From assembly GCA_001513155.1 (NCBI GenBank), contig LFSR01000049.1:1-46073 (forward strand): DNA of 46,073 nucleotides, written 5' to 3'. A program made the translations under genes and the position numbers. This document shows positions 15,551 to 24,501 of this stretch, in pieces (within the stretch, counting starts at the first letter, position 1; each line of letters starts with the position of its first letter). The notes under the pieces are model-generated. The model was not told where the DNA came from. It did no database searches and saw nothing but the letters and a program-made list of their open reading frames with translations. The stretch is from Syntrophomonas sp. DTU018 (GTDB lineage Bacteria; Bacillota; Syntrophomonadia; Syntrophomonadales; Syntrophomonadaceae).

Positions 15551-16447
15551 ATGAAAAAAATTGAGGTTAACCAAAAAGAATTACGCCGGATCGTATTGGA
15601 GACAGCTGCAATCATCGGTGTATGTGCACTGGTTTTCGCCGGCATTACCCAAGCAGCTTTCTCGGCAGTAACCAATCAAACCGCTACCGTTCCAGCGGCA
15701 GTCAGCATGGAAACAGCAGGCAAATCAAGTGTTCCTGCAGGCTATGTCAAAGCAGATTATACAATAGAGCTGGGACAATATTCAAAACAACCTACAGCCA
15801 AAGATATTTCCGTAGAAGAGGCCGCTGAGCGCGGTGCCCAGGATCTCTGGAGGGTATTTGGCCTGGATCTGAGCGGAAAAACCATCGAAATGACCTACAA
15901 CGAAGCAACTTCAACTCATCCCCGTGCGGATTGGACCGGCATCGTTACCATCAGTGAAAACCACCTTTATTACTTTAGTATCGATGCAGTGACCGGTGAG
16001 AATCGTGTTACCCAGCAGGAAAAATACTGGGATGAGGGAGTTGACACCGGTATGGACACGTCCCTTCTGAAAGATCACACAGAATTTGATGCCCTCGCCC
16101 AAACAATTAACCAAAAATATCAGTTCGTCACCGGGAAAGTAACATCGGTGGAATATGCCGGGCAAGGCTTCTGCACCAATCCATCCGGTGCTAAAAATGC
16201 CACTGTAGAAATACAGGTGAAATCCGAAAACGGGCAGCAGGCTCAATTAACCTTTTCAAGGTATAACAACGAGTTCCTGGGGGTCGCCTATGACTGCTGG
16301 GTTAAGGAGAGCGCGGCTATAGAACAACAGATCCTGAACGAGCAGGAAAAAGAAAAAGCAACACAGATTCTCATTGATGATGAAAAGATGGAAGGTGCAC
16401 AGCCAATCGGCGGCTTTTGGATCAAGGTTATTGAACCAACGAAGTAG
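15551..16447 (+). CDS. Membrane-anchored exported protein, PepSY-like
   Basis: A 298-residue protein. A charged N-terminus and a hydrophobic segment at about residues 16-38 would anchor it with the rest outside. There is no lipobox, so an uncleaved signal anchor is likely. The exterior part has two alpha/beta stretches like PepSY domains, for example SVEEAAERGAQDLWRVFG followed by strands ending in YYFSIDAVTGENRV. It is 82 bp after the kinase gene in the same direction. Proteins of this kind often feed back on the neighbouring kinase, which is inference here. Confidence 0.7.
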   Translation: MKKIEVNQKELRRIVLETAAIIGVCALVFAGITQAAFSAVTNQTATVPAAVSMETAGKSSVPAGYVKADYTIELGQYSKQPTAKDISVEEAAERGAQDLWRVFGLDLSGKTIEMTYNEATSTHPRADWTGIVTISENHLYYFSIDAVTGENRVTQQEKYWDEGVDTGMDTSLLKDHTEFDALAQTINQKYQFVTGKVTSVEYAGQGFCTNPSGAKNATVEIQVKSENGQQAQLTFSRYNNEFLGVAYDCWVKESAAIEQQILNEQEKEKATQILIDDEKMEGAQPIGGFWIKVIEPTK

Positions 16448-16651
16448 AGAGCATTACGTTAAAATTGGCACTTAACAGCATCTGGGGAACAGGAGAGACC
16501 TCAGACTATATTGGAACAGGGCTTACAACCAACTTCAAGTTGGTTGATAATAAGATCCCTATTGAAATTCAATTCATTTTGTTGAATGTAATCGATTTTA
16601 TGATGAAATCAGCACTATTCCAACAAAACACAGTAACGGCTCCTAAACAGC

Positions 16652-16675
16652 AAACCGCGCAAATCTGCGCGGTTT
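16652..16675 (+). terminator. Strong hairpin after the two-component operon
   Basis: A perfect 10-bp stem (AAACCGCGCA pairing with TGCGCGGTTT) with an AATC loop. There is no long T run after it, only TTTC, so termination may be partial. It lies 205 bp beyond the exported-protein stop; the sequence between has no gene I can support. Confidence 0.55.
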
Positions 16676-16689
16676 CAGACTGTCAATGA

Positions 16690-16975
16690 AGTCTATTGGC
16701 GGTTCGACGTTCGAGATTGCCACGCCCCTCCGGGGCTCGCAATTATCACCAGAAGAACTGGCCACGATAAATGAAAAGTTACCTTTGGTGTCATTGCGAG
16801 CCCCTGGAAGGGGCGCGGCAATCTCCTTCTCTGCCTGCTATCCGGAATTGAGATCGCCACGGCACTTCGTGCCTCGCGATGACAAAGCGCAGTCATTTTC
16901 ACAGCAATGACACATAAGCTGGCCTTTTGGTATGTCATCGCGAGGAGCGTAGCGACGTGGCGATCTCTTTTAGCT
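16690..16975. repeat. Dispersed REP-like repeat cluster
   Basis: It contains CGAGCCCCTGGAAGGGGC, GAGATCGCCACGGCACTTCG..CGCGATGAC, a CATTTTCACAGCAATGAC hairpin, and ATCGCGAGGAGCGTAGCGAC..GGCGATCTC. These are the same modules as at 0.3, 35.7 and 40.0 kb but in another order. It ends about 50 bp from the tRNA-Thr gene. No coding sequence is seen. Confidence 0.8.
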
Positions 16976-16993
16976 AATTTTTTAACACTCTCA

Positions 16994-17014
16994 GCCCCTT
17001 CAACCTCGAGGGGC
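16994..17014 (-). terminator. Possible terminator hairpin downstream of tRNA-Thr
   Basis: GCCCCT pairs with AGGGGC across a 9-base loop, 14 bp past the tRNA CCA end. On the minus strand a T run is lacking immediately after the stem, so this is a weak call. Confidence 0.35.
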
Positions 17015-17027
17015 CTTAATTTTCAGC

Positions 17028-17102
17028 TGGAGCCGATGGCCGGATTCGAACCGGCGACCTGCTGATTACGAATCAGCTGCTCTACCACTGAGCCACATCG
17101 GC
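17028..17102 (-). tRNA. tRNA-Thr (anticodon CGT)
   Basis: The minus strand folds as a complete cloverleaf. The acceptor stem is GCCGATG with CATCGGC, the D stem GCTC/GAGC, the anticodon stem GCTGA/TCAGC with loop TTCGTAA (anticodon CGT, reading ACG) and the T arm GCCGG/CCGGC around TTCGAAT. The discriminator is T and CCA is encoded. The gene is 75 nt and intact. It is isolated from other tRNAs in this window. Confidence 0.95.
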
Positions 17103-17240
17103 GTATTAAGTTTCATGTCCAATATAATAACCTGACACCAATAAATTATAAAGGCTTAGCTGGGGTGGAAGCAAGAAGATTCTATTATTGCCATTTTTGA
17201 ATGTTCTTAAATACAAGACTACTTGCGGCTATTTATCCAC

Positions 17241-17292
17241 TTGACAGCCGGCATGCAAGATGATAGTATTTACCTACCGACCGGTTGGTAGG
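17241..17292 (+). promoter_or_regulatory. Promoter and operator of the second tetR gene
   Basis: TTGACA at 17241-17246, a 17-base spacer, then TAGTAT at 17264-17269. An inverted repeat at 17273-17292 has two 10-base halves, CCTACCGACC and GGTTGGTAGG, with a single mismatched pair. It is immediately downstream of the -10 and 11 bases before the GTG, the expected place for an autorepressing TetR operator. Confidence 0.75.
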
Positions 17293-17303
17293 AGGGAAGA
17301 CCT

Positions 17304-17912
17304 GTGGAGAGTTCTGCTAAAAACCGCTTGAAAGAAATAGCTTTTTCTCTATTTGCTGCCCATGGATATGAGTCAACTACCATGAGCCAAATCGCGGATG
17401 CCATAGGTATTAAGAAACCCACCCTATATTCACACTTTGCATCCAAGGAGGAACTATTTTTATCTATCTTCACAGAAGTGGCAAATGACTATCAGCAATA
17501 CATCGAACAGATTTTGAAAGAAGCTGAAGAACTGGAAAGCACTAAAGCTCAGCTATATCATGTATTTCGCGCCTATATCACCTATTTTGCCCAAAACCCG
17601 GAGCTATCAGCGTTTTGGAATCGCATTCTCCTTTTCCCTCCAGCCTCTCTTAAAGAAAAGCTATTTGCTCAAATTAGCAATCTGGAAACTAGCTTGTATG
17701 AAAAATTAGCCGCATTAATTGAAAAGGGCATGGACCGGGGAGATCTGCGCCGTAGTGTGGTATTGGATACGCTATTTTCTTTCTACTGTTTTAGAGAAGG
17801 CTTATTGTTGGCGGTATTGTTGAATCCTGATCTAGAGCCACGCAAAATTGAAGTGGTTTGGGAAAACATCTGGTACGGAATTGGAAATCATAGGGGGATT
17901 GTGAATGAATAG
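17304..17912 (+). CDS. TetR/AcrR-family transcriptional regulator
   Basis: A 202-residue regulator. The N-terminal helix-turn-helix covers about residues 8-52 (KEIAFSLFAAHGYESTTMSQ then IADAIGIKKPTLYSHFASKE). The C-terminal domain resembles that of QacR/TetR C-terminal families with many aromatic residues. The start is GTG with GGAGGGA upstream. Its stop overlaps the start of the next gene by 8 bp, so the two are probably coexpressed, and its operator lies just upstream. The ligand may relate to the amide-hydrolase-like product of that next gene. Confidence 0.9.
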   Translation: MESSAKNRLKEIAFSLFAAHGYESTTMSQIADAIGIKKPTLYSHFASKEELFLSIFTEVANDYQQYIEQILKEAEELESTKAQLYHVFRAYITYFAQNPELSAFWNRILLFPPASLKEKLFAQISNLETSLYEKLAALIEKGMDRGDLRRSVVLDTLFSFYCFREGLLLAVLLNPDLEPRKIEVVWENIWYGIGNHRGIVNE

Positions 17913-18971
17913 TAAAAGAGAGCTCAGAGTTATCGAATGCAGCGGGACTCCATATGAAATCGGGTTGCAATATGGTGAGGGCTGCCGGGATATATACTTA
18001 AATCTCTGGAAATCAATTTTGGCATATTAACTTCCGGTTACAAGATAAGCCAGGAGCAGCTTGTTGACACCGCCAAAAAATACCTGCCTTTGGTAGAAAG
18101 CTTTGATCCTGAGCTGATTGAAATGATCAAGGGCCAGGCTGAAGGAGCTGGAATCAGCTTTGAGCAAGCTTTCGCCTTACGCTGTACCTTGGAACTGGGT
18201 CCATATTATCCTAAGCTTTCCGGATTGTGCACATCCTTTGCCGCTCGCGGAAAAGCTACCAGAGACGGCAAAACTATTCTCGGCCAGAATATCGACTGGT
18301 ACCCGGGATTTCCGGTTGATCTGCTGAAAGTAACCCATGAGGATGGATTGACTCAACTGACCATATCTTTAGGAGGTTTTGCCGAGTACACATTAAGCTC
18401 GGCAGGATTCGGAATATGTGCAAATTCGACCTTAACTCCTCCTGAAAACTTTCACTTAAATATCCCTTTGGCCTGTTACTTGCCTAAAGCCATGCGTCAG
18501 AAAACCATAGGAGATGCTTTAGGTGTATTGTGTCAGGCTGCCCGGGGTGTTGGCTATTACCACCTGGCCAGTGCGGAAGGTGATATAGTTGGCATTGAGA
18601 GTGTGTTCGACGATTTCAACATTATTTACCCTGAACAGGACATATTGGTACATTCCAATCATTATGTAACCGATCGTTTTAAGAAAGGAGATCTGGCTTA
18701 CATGGGGATAGCAGACAGTTATCTTCGTTTAGACAGAATGAAACGCCTCATGGATATGGAATACGGTGACATTACCGTGGAAAAAATGATGACTATTTTG
18801 GCTGATCACAATGACTATCCCCTGTCAATCTGCCGGCATTATGACTCCAAAACCCCCAGACTGTTTAATGCTGAAACCCTGGTATCATTTATAATGATTC
18901 CGGAAGAACAACGGATGTATATTTCATATGGTAACCCCTGCCAGCACGAGTATATTGAGTATAGACTATAA
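17905..18971 (+). pseudogene. C45-type acyltransferase/peptidase gene with a frameshift
   Basis: The frame starting at ATG 17905 (MNSKRELRVIECSGTPYEIG, a typical family opening) stops at TAA 18028. The homologous reading resumes in the neighbouring frame at about 18010-18030 (TSGYKISQEQLVDTAKKYLP) and runs to 18971. A single lost base, or a -1 shift, around CAATTTTGG explains it. The second part has the N-terminal-nucleophile Cys in SGLCTSFAARGKATRDGK and ILGQNIDWYPG, as in acyl-CoA:6-aminopenicillanate acyltransferase-like proteins (peptidase family C45). Such enzymes self-cleave before that Cys and act on amide bonds. It may be a pseudogene, an assembly error, or the part from about 18090 may still be translated. 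Confidence 0.75.
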
Positions 18972-19029
18972 CTTAACATACGTGAAATAGGTAACAAAGC
19001 TGCAGATTTCAGGCATTAAGGATTGCTCA

Positions 19030-19191
19030 CTATTTCGTTTCGGTGAGATAGTAATAGCTGGGATTGTTATTTATGATGGTCTGGCAGGCAGGACAAACAT
19101 GGTACAAGTAGGCCTTGCGGTCTAAAATTTGTACCATTTTCTTTAGTGTTCCCTCTGGGTAAGGTTTGCTGCATATACTGCACTTTTCCAT
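19030..19191 (-). CDS. Small zinc-ribbon-like protein
   Basis: A 53-residue protein with two CxxC pairs, CSIC near the N-terminus and CPAC about 30 residues later, the layout of a zinc ribbon. The middle (VQILDRKAYLYHVCPACQTI) resembles YlaI-type DUF2197 proteins of Firmicutes, a tentative match from memory. The frame opens at 19215, but the ATG at 19191 is preferred since GAGAGGGA lies upstream and the N-terminus then begins MEKCSIC. Function is unknown. Confidence 0.65.
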   Translation of the reverse strand: MEKCSICSKPYPEGTLKKMVQILDRKAYLYHVCPACQTIINNNPSYYYLTETK

Positions 19192-19284
19192 AGTATGGTC
19201 TTCCCTCTCATTCAATGTTTGTGACTAAAGGTTATTTTACACCCTGGTTTTTCCGCTTCCCAGTCCCAATTACGGCATGCAAAT

Positions 19285-19327
19285 AGCCGGATTTTTTCAT
19301 CCGGCTTTAGTCCTAATTTTATTAGGA
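19285..19327. terminator. Tandem hairpins downstream of the argH unit
   Basis: Two adjacent stems: AGCCGGAT with ATCCGGCT (19285-19306) and TCCTAAT with ATTAGGA (19311-19327), the latter followed by TTTTA on the plus strand. They lie just beyond the minus-strand stop at 19341 and separate that unit from the zinc-ribbon gene. Confidence 0.6.
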
Positions 19328-19340
19328 TTTTACCCAAATG

Positions 19341-19625
19341 TCATGGATTTAAATAGGACTCCTGGAAGGAAATCTCTGCTTCAGCCAGTTCCTGTATTTT
19401 ATTGACCGCAATAGTTAAGACCGCTTCACTCTCTCCCTCCAGTTCCTCACGTACCAGCTTGTCAAAAGGTATACTTTTAAGACGGTCGACCGCTACGGCA
19501 ATATCCACATAGGACAGGAAGGAGTTTAATACGGTCATCATATTGTGGAAATAGGTTTCCACCCACTCTTCCACCTTTTCTTCAACAGGAATGCCATTCA
19601 CATGTTCAAACCTGCTTATCTGCAT
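19341..19625 (-). CDS. Hypothetical protein overlapping argH
   Basis: A 94-residue acidic, mostly helical protein beginning [21 protein letters not shown] do not recognise the family. AGGAGG about 10 bases before the ATG, an overlap of 20 bp with the end of argH and a terminator just downstream support a real, translationally coupled gene. It has no Cys or His and no catalytic motif. Any link to arginine synthesis is only positional. Confidence 0.7.
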   Translation of the reverse strand: MQISRFEHVNGIPVEEKVEEWVETYFHNMMTVLNSFLSYVDIAVAVDRLKSIPFDKLVREELEGESEAVLTIAVNKIQELAEAEISFQESYLNP

Positions 19626-21006
19626 CGTATCCTATCCTCCTCAACCACTCTTGGGCCTCGCTTATGGCCAGGCTTACCATTTCCGGTGCGGGTCCGCCCG
19701 GAACCCGGCGCCGCGCCACACAGCGGGTAACATCAATGAATTCATATATATCTTCCTCTATCAAGGGTGAAAAGGCCTGGTAAGTGGCCAAATCCACGTC
19801 CTGCAGGCTGATGCCTTTTTCCAGGCAGTAGAGCACGGCTTTGCCCACTACTTCATGGGCATCCCTAAAGGGAAGGCCCTTGGCGGCCAGGTAATCAGCC
19901 AGATCGGTGGCATTGGTAAACCCGCCCTGGGCAGCATGAGCCATGCGCTGGGTATTGAACCGGGCTGTTTTAAGCATGGGGGCAAAAACCATCAGGGAGG
20001 CTTTTACCGTATCGATGGCGTCAAACAAGGGTTCCTTGTCTTCCTGCATGTCCTTGTTGTAGGCCAGGGGCAGGGACTTCATTATGGTCAGCAGGGTTAT
20101 CAAATCCCCGTAGACACGGCCGGTCTTGCCCCGCACCAGTTCAGCCAGGTCAGGGTTCTTTTTCTGGGGCATAATGCTGGAACCGGTGGCGAAAGCATCA
20201 TCCAGTTCCACAAAGCCAAACTCGCTGCTGGACCAGAGGATCAGTTCTTCCGACAAGCGGGACAGGTGCATCATCAGTATGCTGGCAAAGCTGGCAAATT
20301 CAATGGCATAGTCCCGGTCGCTTACCCCGTCCAGGCTGTTGCGGGTAATCTGGCTGAAGCCAAGCTGCCGGGCAACCATTTCCCGGTCCAGGGGAAAGCC
20401 GGTCCCCGCCAGGGCTCCGGAACCCAGGGGCATTACATCTACCCGTTTGCTGCAGTCGTCAAGTCTCTCCACATCCCGGCGCAGCATTTCTACGTAGGCT
20501 AACAGGTGATGGGCCAGGGTAATGGGCTGGGCCCTTTGCAGATGGGTATAACCGGGCATGATAGTATGGACATGCCGGGAGGCTAGATCGATCAGGACAG
20601 CAATCAGTTCCAGGAGAAGCTTCCTGATCTGGGCTATTTCATCCCGCAGGTAAAGGCGTACATCCAGGGCCACCTGGTCATTGCGGCTGCGGGCGGTGTG
20701 CAGTTTTTTGCCCACATCCCCGATCTTCTGGGTCAGAAAGGTCTCCACGTTCATGTGAATGTCTTCGGCTTCAATGGTAAATTCCAGCCTGCCGGCTTCT
20801 ATGTCCTCCAGGACCTCCTGCAGGCCTTTGATTATCTGCTCCCCTTCCTGGGGGGTAATTATGCCCTGGTGGGCCAGCATGGCGGCATGGGCGATACTGC
20901 CGGCAATATCCTGCCGGTACATGCGGCTGTCCACCCCTATGGAGGCGTTGAATTCCTCGGTCAGGCGATCACTCTTTTTGGTAAAACGACCGCTCCACAT
21001 TTTCAT
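19606..21006 (-). CDS. argH: Argininosuccinate lyase
   Basis: A 466-residue enzyme of the fumarase/aspartase superfamily that splits argininosuccinate into arginine and fumarate, the last step of arginine synthesis. The signature [12 protein letters not shown] is in the second half, and the opening [20 protein letters not shown] and [20 protein letters not shown] are typical. Length is normal. An AAAGGAA site is 10 bases before the ATG. It is separated from the main arginine operon (29.5-38.2 kb) by the PHA and nrd genes, although both are on the minus strand. Confidence 0.97.
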   Translation of the reverse strand: MKMWSGRFTKKSDRLTEEFNASIGVDSRMYRQDIAGSIAHAAMLAHQGIITPQEGEQIIKGLQEVLEDIEAGRLEFTIEAEDIHMNVETFLTQKIGDVGKKLHTARSRNDQVALDVRLYLRDEIAQIRKLLLELIAVLIDLASRHVHTIMPGYTHLQRAQPITLAHHLLAYVEMLRRDVERLDDCSKRVDVMPLGSGALAGTGFPLDREMVARQLGFSQITRNSLDGVSDRDYAIEFASFASILMMHLSRLSEELILWSSSEFGFVELDDAFATGSSIMPQKKNPDLAELVRGKTGRVYGDLITLLTIMKSLPLAYNKDMQEDKEPLFDAIDTVKASLMVFAPMLKTARFNTQRMAHAAQGGFTNATDLADYLAAKGLPFRDAHEVVGKAVLYCLEKGISLQDVDLATYQAFSPLIEEDIYEFIDVTRCVARRRVPGGPAPEMVSLAISEAQEWLRRIGYDADKQV

Positions 21007-21116
21007 ACTGTCTCAAGTTCCTTTGCTCTAGATTTAATCATTATTATAGCTTGATTGGAGGCGGATTGTATAGGACAGCCGGTAACATGTTTAAGCTGCT
21101 CTGTAGTGATAGGTTC

Positions 21117-22172
21117 CTAGATAACCTGTTTGAGCATTTCATTAACTGTGGTCCAGTTTTCCCGCAGAGCTTCGTTTCCCATCAAGGTACCTATATGGCC
21201 GCCACTGGTAATTATTTCAATAATGTCTTCCGAGGGGGTACTGATTAATTCGCGCATAGCAAAAAGCTGCGGTGCAGGGGTAATATGATCTTTCTCACCG
21301 GCCATGAGAATAACCGGACACCTGATCATACCCAGATCCACCGATCTGCCATTCAGGCGAATATAACCTGGCTTGGTAAGACCGTTGTTTTTAAAAATTT
21401 TTTCTACGATTTCCAAATAAAAACGTCCTGGTAAATCCTGAGTATATTCGTACCAGTTTTCAAAACGGATAAACCGCTCTATGCCAGCTTCATCCCCTTC
21501 TTTCAGCATATCCCATAGCCGTTTGTATTTTAAAACATAGTGCTCCTCGGGCTGCATGTTCTTAAATCCATATAATATATATTTCCCTCTCATAACTCCC
21601 TGCCCGGTAGCCACCAGGTATCGGAAAAAGGCCATGGGCAGCTTGGCATAATCTACTAGTTGAGAAGGAGCAGCAAATACATCGATGGGGGCCGCTGCCA
21701 CCACTAAGCTAGCTATTTTCTCGGGAAACAAGGAAGTATATACGGCTGCCTGCCATCCTCCCTGGCATTCTCCCACTAAATGAATACGGTATAAACCGGT
21801 ACGACGGCGTATTTCCTCTACAGCTTCATCGGTTAGTCGTATATAATCATCTATTCCTAAATCTTTATATTTCGGTGTAGCCGATAACCACTCGGTAACA
21901 TAAACATCAAAACCATAGCGATGAAACACTCTTACCAGGCTTTGCTCGGAAGAATAATCGACAATGTTGGCGTGATGGCCGGCCTGGGGTGGCAAGATTA
22001 AGACCGGCCGCTCACTATCAGATATATTGGGATTATTAAAATGTCTTAGTCGCAGCGTTTGATGCTCCAAAATTATATGGTTGGGTGTTGACCAGTAAGC
22101 ATATGGATGGCGTAATTGCTCCAGTATGGAGTAATAACGTTGAACTAGCTTTAGATCATTAAAGGTTTGCAT
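21117..22172 (-). CDS. PhaC-like alpha/beta hydrolase with Cys nucleophile
   Basis: A 351-residue protein of the PHA synthase/intracellular depolymerase superfamily. The nucleophile elbow is VGECQGGW with Cys136 instead of Ser. An Asp in AGEKDHITP and a His in TSGGHIGTLMG complete the triad. VLILPPQAGHHANIVDY forms the oxyanion region. It is distinct from the neighbouring class III PhaC. It could be a second synthase, a thiol-type depolymerase that returns 3-hydroxyacyl units to CoA, or a 3-hydroxyacyl transferase. It is 110 bp upstream of argH and divergent from the Ser hydrolase. Confidence 0.78.
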   Translation of the reverse strand: MQTFNDLKLVQRYYSILEQLRHPYAYWSTPNHIILEHQTLRLRHFNNPNISDSERPVLILPPQAGHHANIVDYSSEQSLVRVFHRYGFDVYVTEWLSATPKYKDLGIDDYIRLTDEAVEEIRRRTGLYRIHLVGECQGGWQAAVYTSLFPEKIASLVVAAAPIDVFAAPSQLVDYAKLPMAFFRYLVATGQGVMRGKYILYGFKNMQPEEHYVLKYKRLWDMLKEGDEAGIERFIRFENWYEYTQDLPGRFYLEIVEKIFKNNGLTKPGYIRLNGRSVDLGMIRCPVILMAGEKDHITPAPQLFAMRELISTPSEDIIEIITSGGHIGTLMGNEALRENWTTVNEMLKQVI

Positions 22173-22267
22173 AATTTCATTCCCTTCTCCCTTAATTTAC
22201 CATCGCAGGTGAGCAACACTGGTTTATCTGCTAAACTATTCTAAAAGAAGCCAAAGGAAGTGGTGCC

Positions 22268-23413
22268 ATGCCCGGATATGGCAAACCGGATTTGCTATAT
22301 AGCTTACGTGTCTATGCTGCCAACAGCAGTAGTCATTGGCAGAAGACAGAATTGCGAATGCTTTCTTCCCTTAGCCAAGTGAAAGAACCTTTCTGTGAAG
22401 TAAATACTCACATTGATCCATATTTAATTGAGTATTTCGGCAGCAACACTCCACCAGCCAGCCATTACCTGCTGCATTCAGCACCCGGGTGGGATAGTAA
22501 CTTCCGCCCGGTTCCAGTTCTTCTGGTTCATGGCGCTGGATTAGATGCCACATCTTTTACTAACCTATGGAACATGGGCCATGTGGGACTGCAGCAACAG
22601 TTAGTGGAGCTAGGCTACCGGGTCTTTGCCATTACTTTTTCCCACCCTCATGGTGACAATTATATACAAGCCCAGCAGCTGGCTGATGCGGTGCAGCAAG
22701 TCTGTTCCCGCTGCGGTGTCCAAAAGGTGGACCTGGTTGTTCATAGCAAAGGAGGCATTGCTGCTCGCATATACTTGTCCAGCTTAATATCCCCTGCTTT
22801 CCGTGGTGACGTGCGGCGCTTAATTATGTTAGGAGTTCCCAACCTGGGAAATGACTTTGCTTTTCGCTTTCCCAGTATCTCCTATATGATCTACCTGGCC
22901 GGCGGCAATGGGGTGATTGCCTGGGATCGCTTATACTGCTGGGGCAGCCCCATTGATGTTACCCTCCGCTCCATTTACACCGGAGGTGCCTTCCCGGGTC
23001 AAAGCCAAATTCTCTACCGCTGGGATGAGCAGATTCCTTTGGATATTACCCAGCAGGATTGGTGGACCACATATTACGGAGGGAAAGGTTTTATGAGTCA
23101 CTCCCGCGGTATCGATGCTGCTTTGGCAGACGGGGGCTACCTCATCGAGCACCTGGAGAGACGGGGTCTGGAACCGGATATTGAGCTTTCCGTCCTGGGT
23201 GGTACCAGCTGTTTATTTGGTATGATTCCGCTGCCGGGTGGAGCTGAAAGCGATGGGGTTGTGTTCTTGGACAGCGTTTTCAATACTGAAGCCATGGTAA
23301 AACGGGGTGCCCGTTTGAAAGAGAAACAAGCCCTGCCCCTGAATCATATTGAACTATTATACCATCCCCAAGCAGCTCGATGGGTTCACCAGCAACTAAG
23401 CGATGGTTACTAA
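22268..23413 (+). CDS. Lipase-like alpha/beta hydrolase in the PHA island
   Basis: A 381-residue protein. VPVLLVHGAGLDATSFTNLW supplies the oxyanion-hole HG motif. The nucleophile is Ser160 in VVHSKGGIAARIYLSS, a GxSxG variant with His in the first position, as in EstA/lipase-class enzymes. A late His in LPLNHIELLYHP could complete the triad. No signal peptide is seen, so it is probably intracellular. AAGGAAG precedes the ATG. The gene is the only plus-strand one in the PHA block and overlaps the 3' end of phaC by 4 bp. A role in PHA mobilisation is inferred from position. Confidence 0.75.
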   Translation: MPGYGKPDLLYSLRVYAANSSSHWQKTELRMLSSLSQVKEPFCEVNTHIDPYLIEYFGSNTPPASHYLLHSAPGWDSNFRPVPVLLVHGAGLDATSFTNLWNMGHVGLQQQLVELGYRVFAITFSHPHGDNYIQAQQLADAVQQVCSRCGVQKVDLVVHSKGGIAARIYLSSLISPAFRGDVRRLIMLGVPNLGNDFAFRFPSISYMIYLAGGNGVIAWDRLYCWGSPIDVTLRSIYTGGAFPGQSQILYRWDEQIPLDITQQDWWTTYYGGKGFMSHSRGIDAALADGGYLIEHLERRGLEPDIELSVLGGTSCLFGMIPLPGGAESDGVVFLDSVFNTEAMVKRGARLKEKQALPLNHIELLYHPQAARWVHQQLSDGY

Positions 23414-24501
23414 GAACGCTGGGCCAGCCATTGGGAGATTACAGGATATACATTGTATTTGGCATAGCTGCCGAACACCAGGCCGCCATGTCCCACGGGA
23501 AAGACTTGATAGGTTTTGTCCTGGGAACTGCTATGTTTAATAATACCTTCGGTCTGATGAGGCAGAACCAAATGGTCTTTTTCCCCGGCCAACACCAGCA
23601 GTGAGGCATTTATGTTTTTCATATCCACTACTTGTCCCTTGATATGCAATTGACCTTTGACTAACTTGTTCTCCTGATAAAAGTCTTTAATCCACTGCCG
23701 GTAAGCATTTCCCGGGAAGTTTACGTTATCGTTAACCCATTTGTTTAAGGCCTTCCAGGCTTCAATGGGAGTTCCTTCATCTACGGATTTCCATAGGCGT
23801 GTGTAAGTTCCCCAAAAATTTCGCACCGGTCGGAGCATCTTTACTCCTGTATCAATAAAATGTTTAGGAACTAATTGAAATGTTTCCGCTACCTTATCTG
23901 CATCAAACTCGGGGGCTTTCAGCCAGATACTGGACAATCCAGCATTTTCAAAATCAATAGGCGCTGCCAGGTAGAGGATATTACGAATTTGGGGTGTGTC
24001 AAAAAGAGCAGCATACATAGTAGTTATGGTACCGCCCATACAGTAACCGGCTAAACTGACCTGGTTACATCCGGATATTTGGACCACTTTTGCTACGGCA
24101 CGGGCGATATAATCATATATGAGATCCGTGAAACTTAGATGGCGATCCTCCCACTGGAACTCCCCCCAATCCAGTAAGTAAACATCGAAACCCTGATTCA
24201 CCAAATGTTCGATCAGACTCATACCGGGAATAAGATCAAGGATGTAAGGCTTGTTTATTAAGGCATAAATAAACAGAATTGGGGTCTGGTATTGAATTCC
24301 CACCGGCGGAAGGTACCGGTATAAACGAGCTTTGTTTTTGCGCCACACAATATCCTTAGGAGTCATACCGGTTTGGGGCTGCGGATCATAGGCTAGTATT
24401 TCTGCCCACCGGCGGGTGCTATCCAGCAGCCGGTCCATATTCTTTTGTAATTGGGCGCCTACCTCTTCAGGAGAACCATGCAGCAATTCTATACTTTTCA
24501 T
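23410..24501 (-). CDS. phaC: Class III poly(3-hydroxyalkanoate) synthase subunit PhaC
   Basis: A 363-residue catalytic subunit that polymerises (R)-3-hydroxyacyl-CoA on the granule surface. The lipase-like box is AGYCMGGT with Cys154, followed by Asp309 in AGEKDHLV and His338 in VGHGGLVFG. The length near 360 residues and the separate PhaE gene point to class III. Its ATG overlaps the phaJ stop as ATGA, so the two are translationally coupled. Gene order is phasin-phaE-phaJ-phaC on the minus strand. Confidence 0.93.
   Translation of the reverse strand: MKSIELLHGSPEEVGAQLQKNMDRLLDSTRRWAEILAYDPQPQTGMTPKDIVWRKNKARLYRYLPPVGIQYQTPILFIYALINKPYILDLIPGMSLIEHLVNQGFDVYLLDWGEFQWEDRHLSFTDLIYDYIARAVAKVVQISGCNQVSLAGYCMGGTITTMYAALFDTPQIRNILYLAAPIDFENAGLSSIWLKAPEFDADKVAETFQLVPKHFIDTGVKMLRPVRNFWGTYTRLWKSVDEGTPIEAWKALNKWVNDNVNFPGNAYRQWIKDFYQENKLVKGQLHIKGQVVDMKNINASLLVLAGEKDHLVLPHQTEGIIKHSSSQDKTYQVFPVGHGGLVFGSYAKYNVYPVISQWLAQRS

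Noticed and set aside
16465-16689. 74-codon plus-strand frame after the exported protein
   Set aside because: It has a TTG start without a ribosome binding site, runs through a terminator hairpin and resembles no protein.
18028-18030. In-frame TAA in the C45-type gene as a recoded codon
   Set aside because: TAA is not a selenocysteine codon, and the homologous sequence continues in a different frame, so a frameshift explains it.
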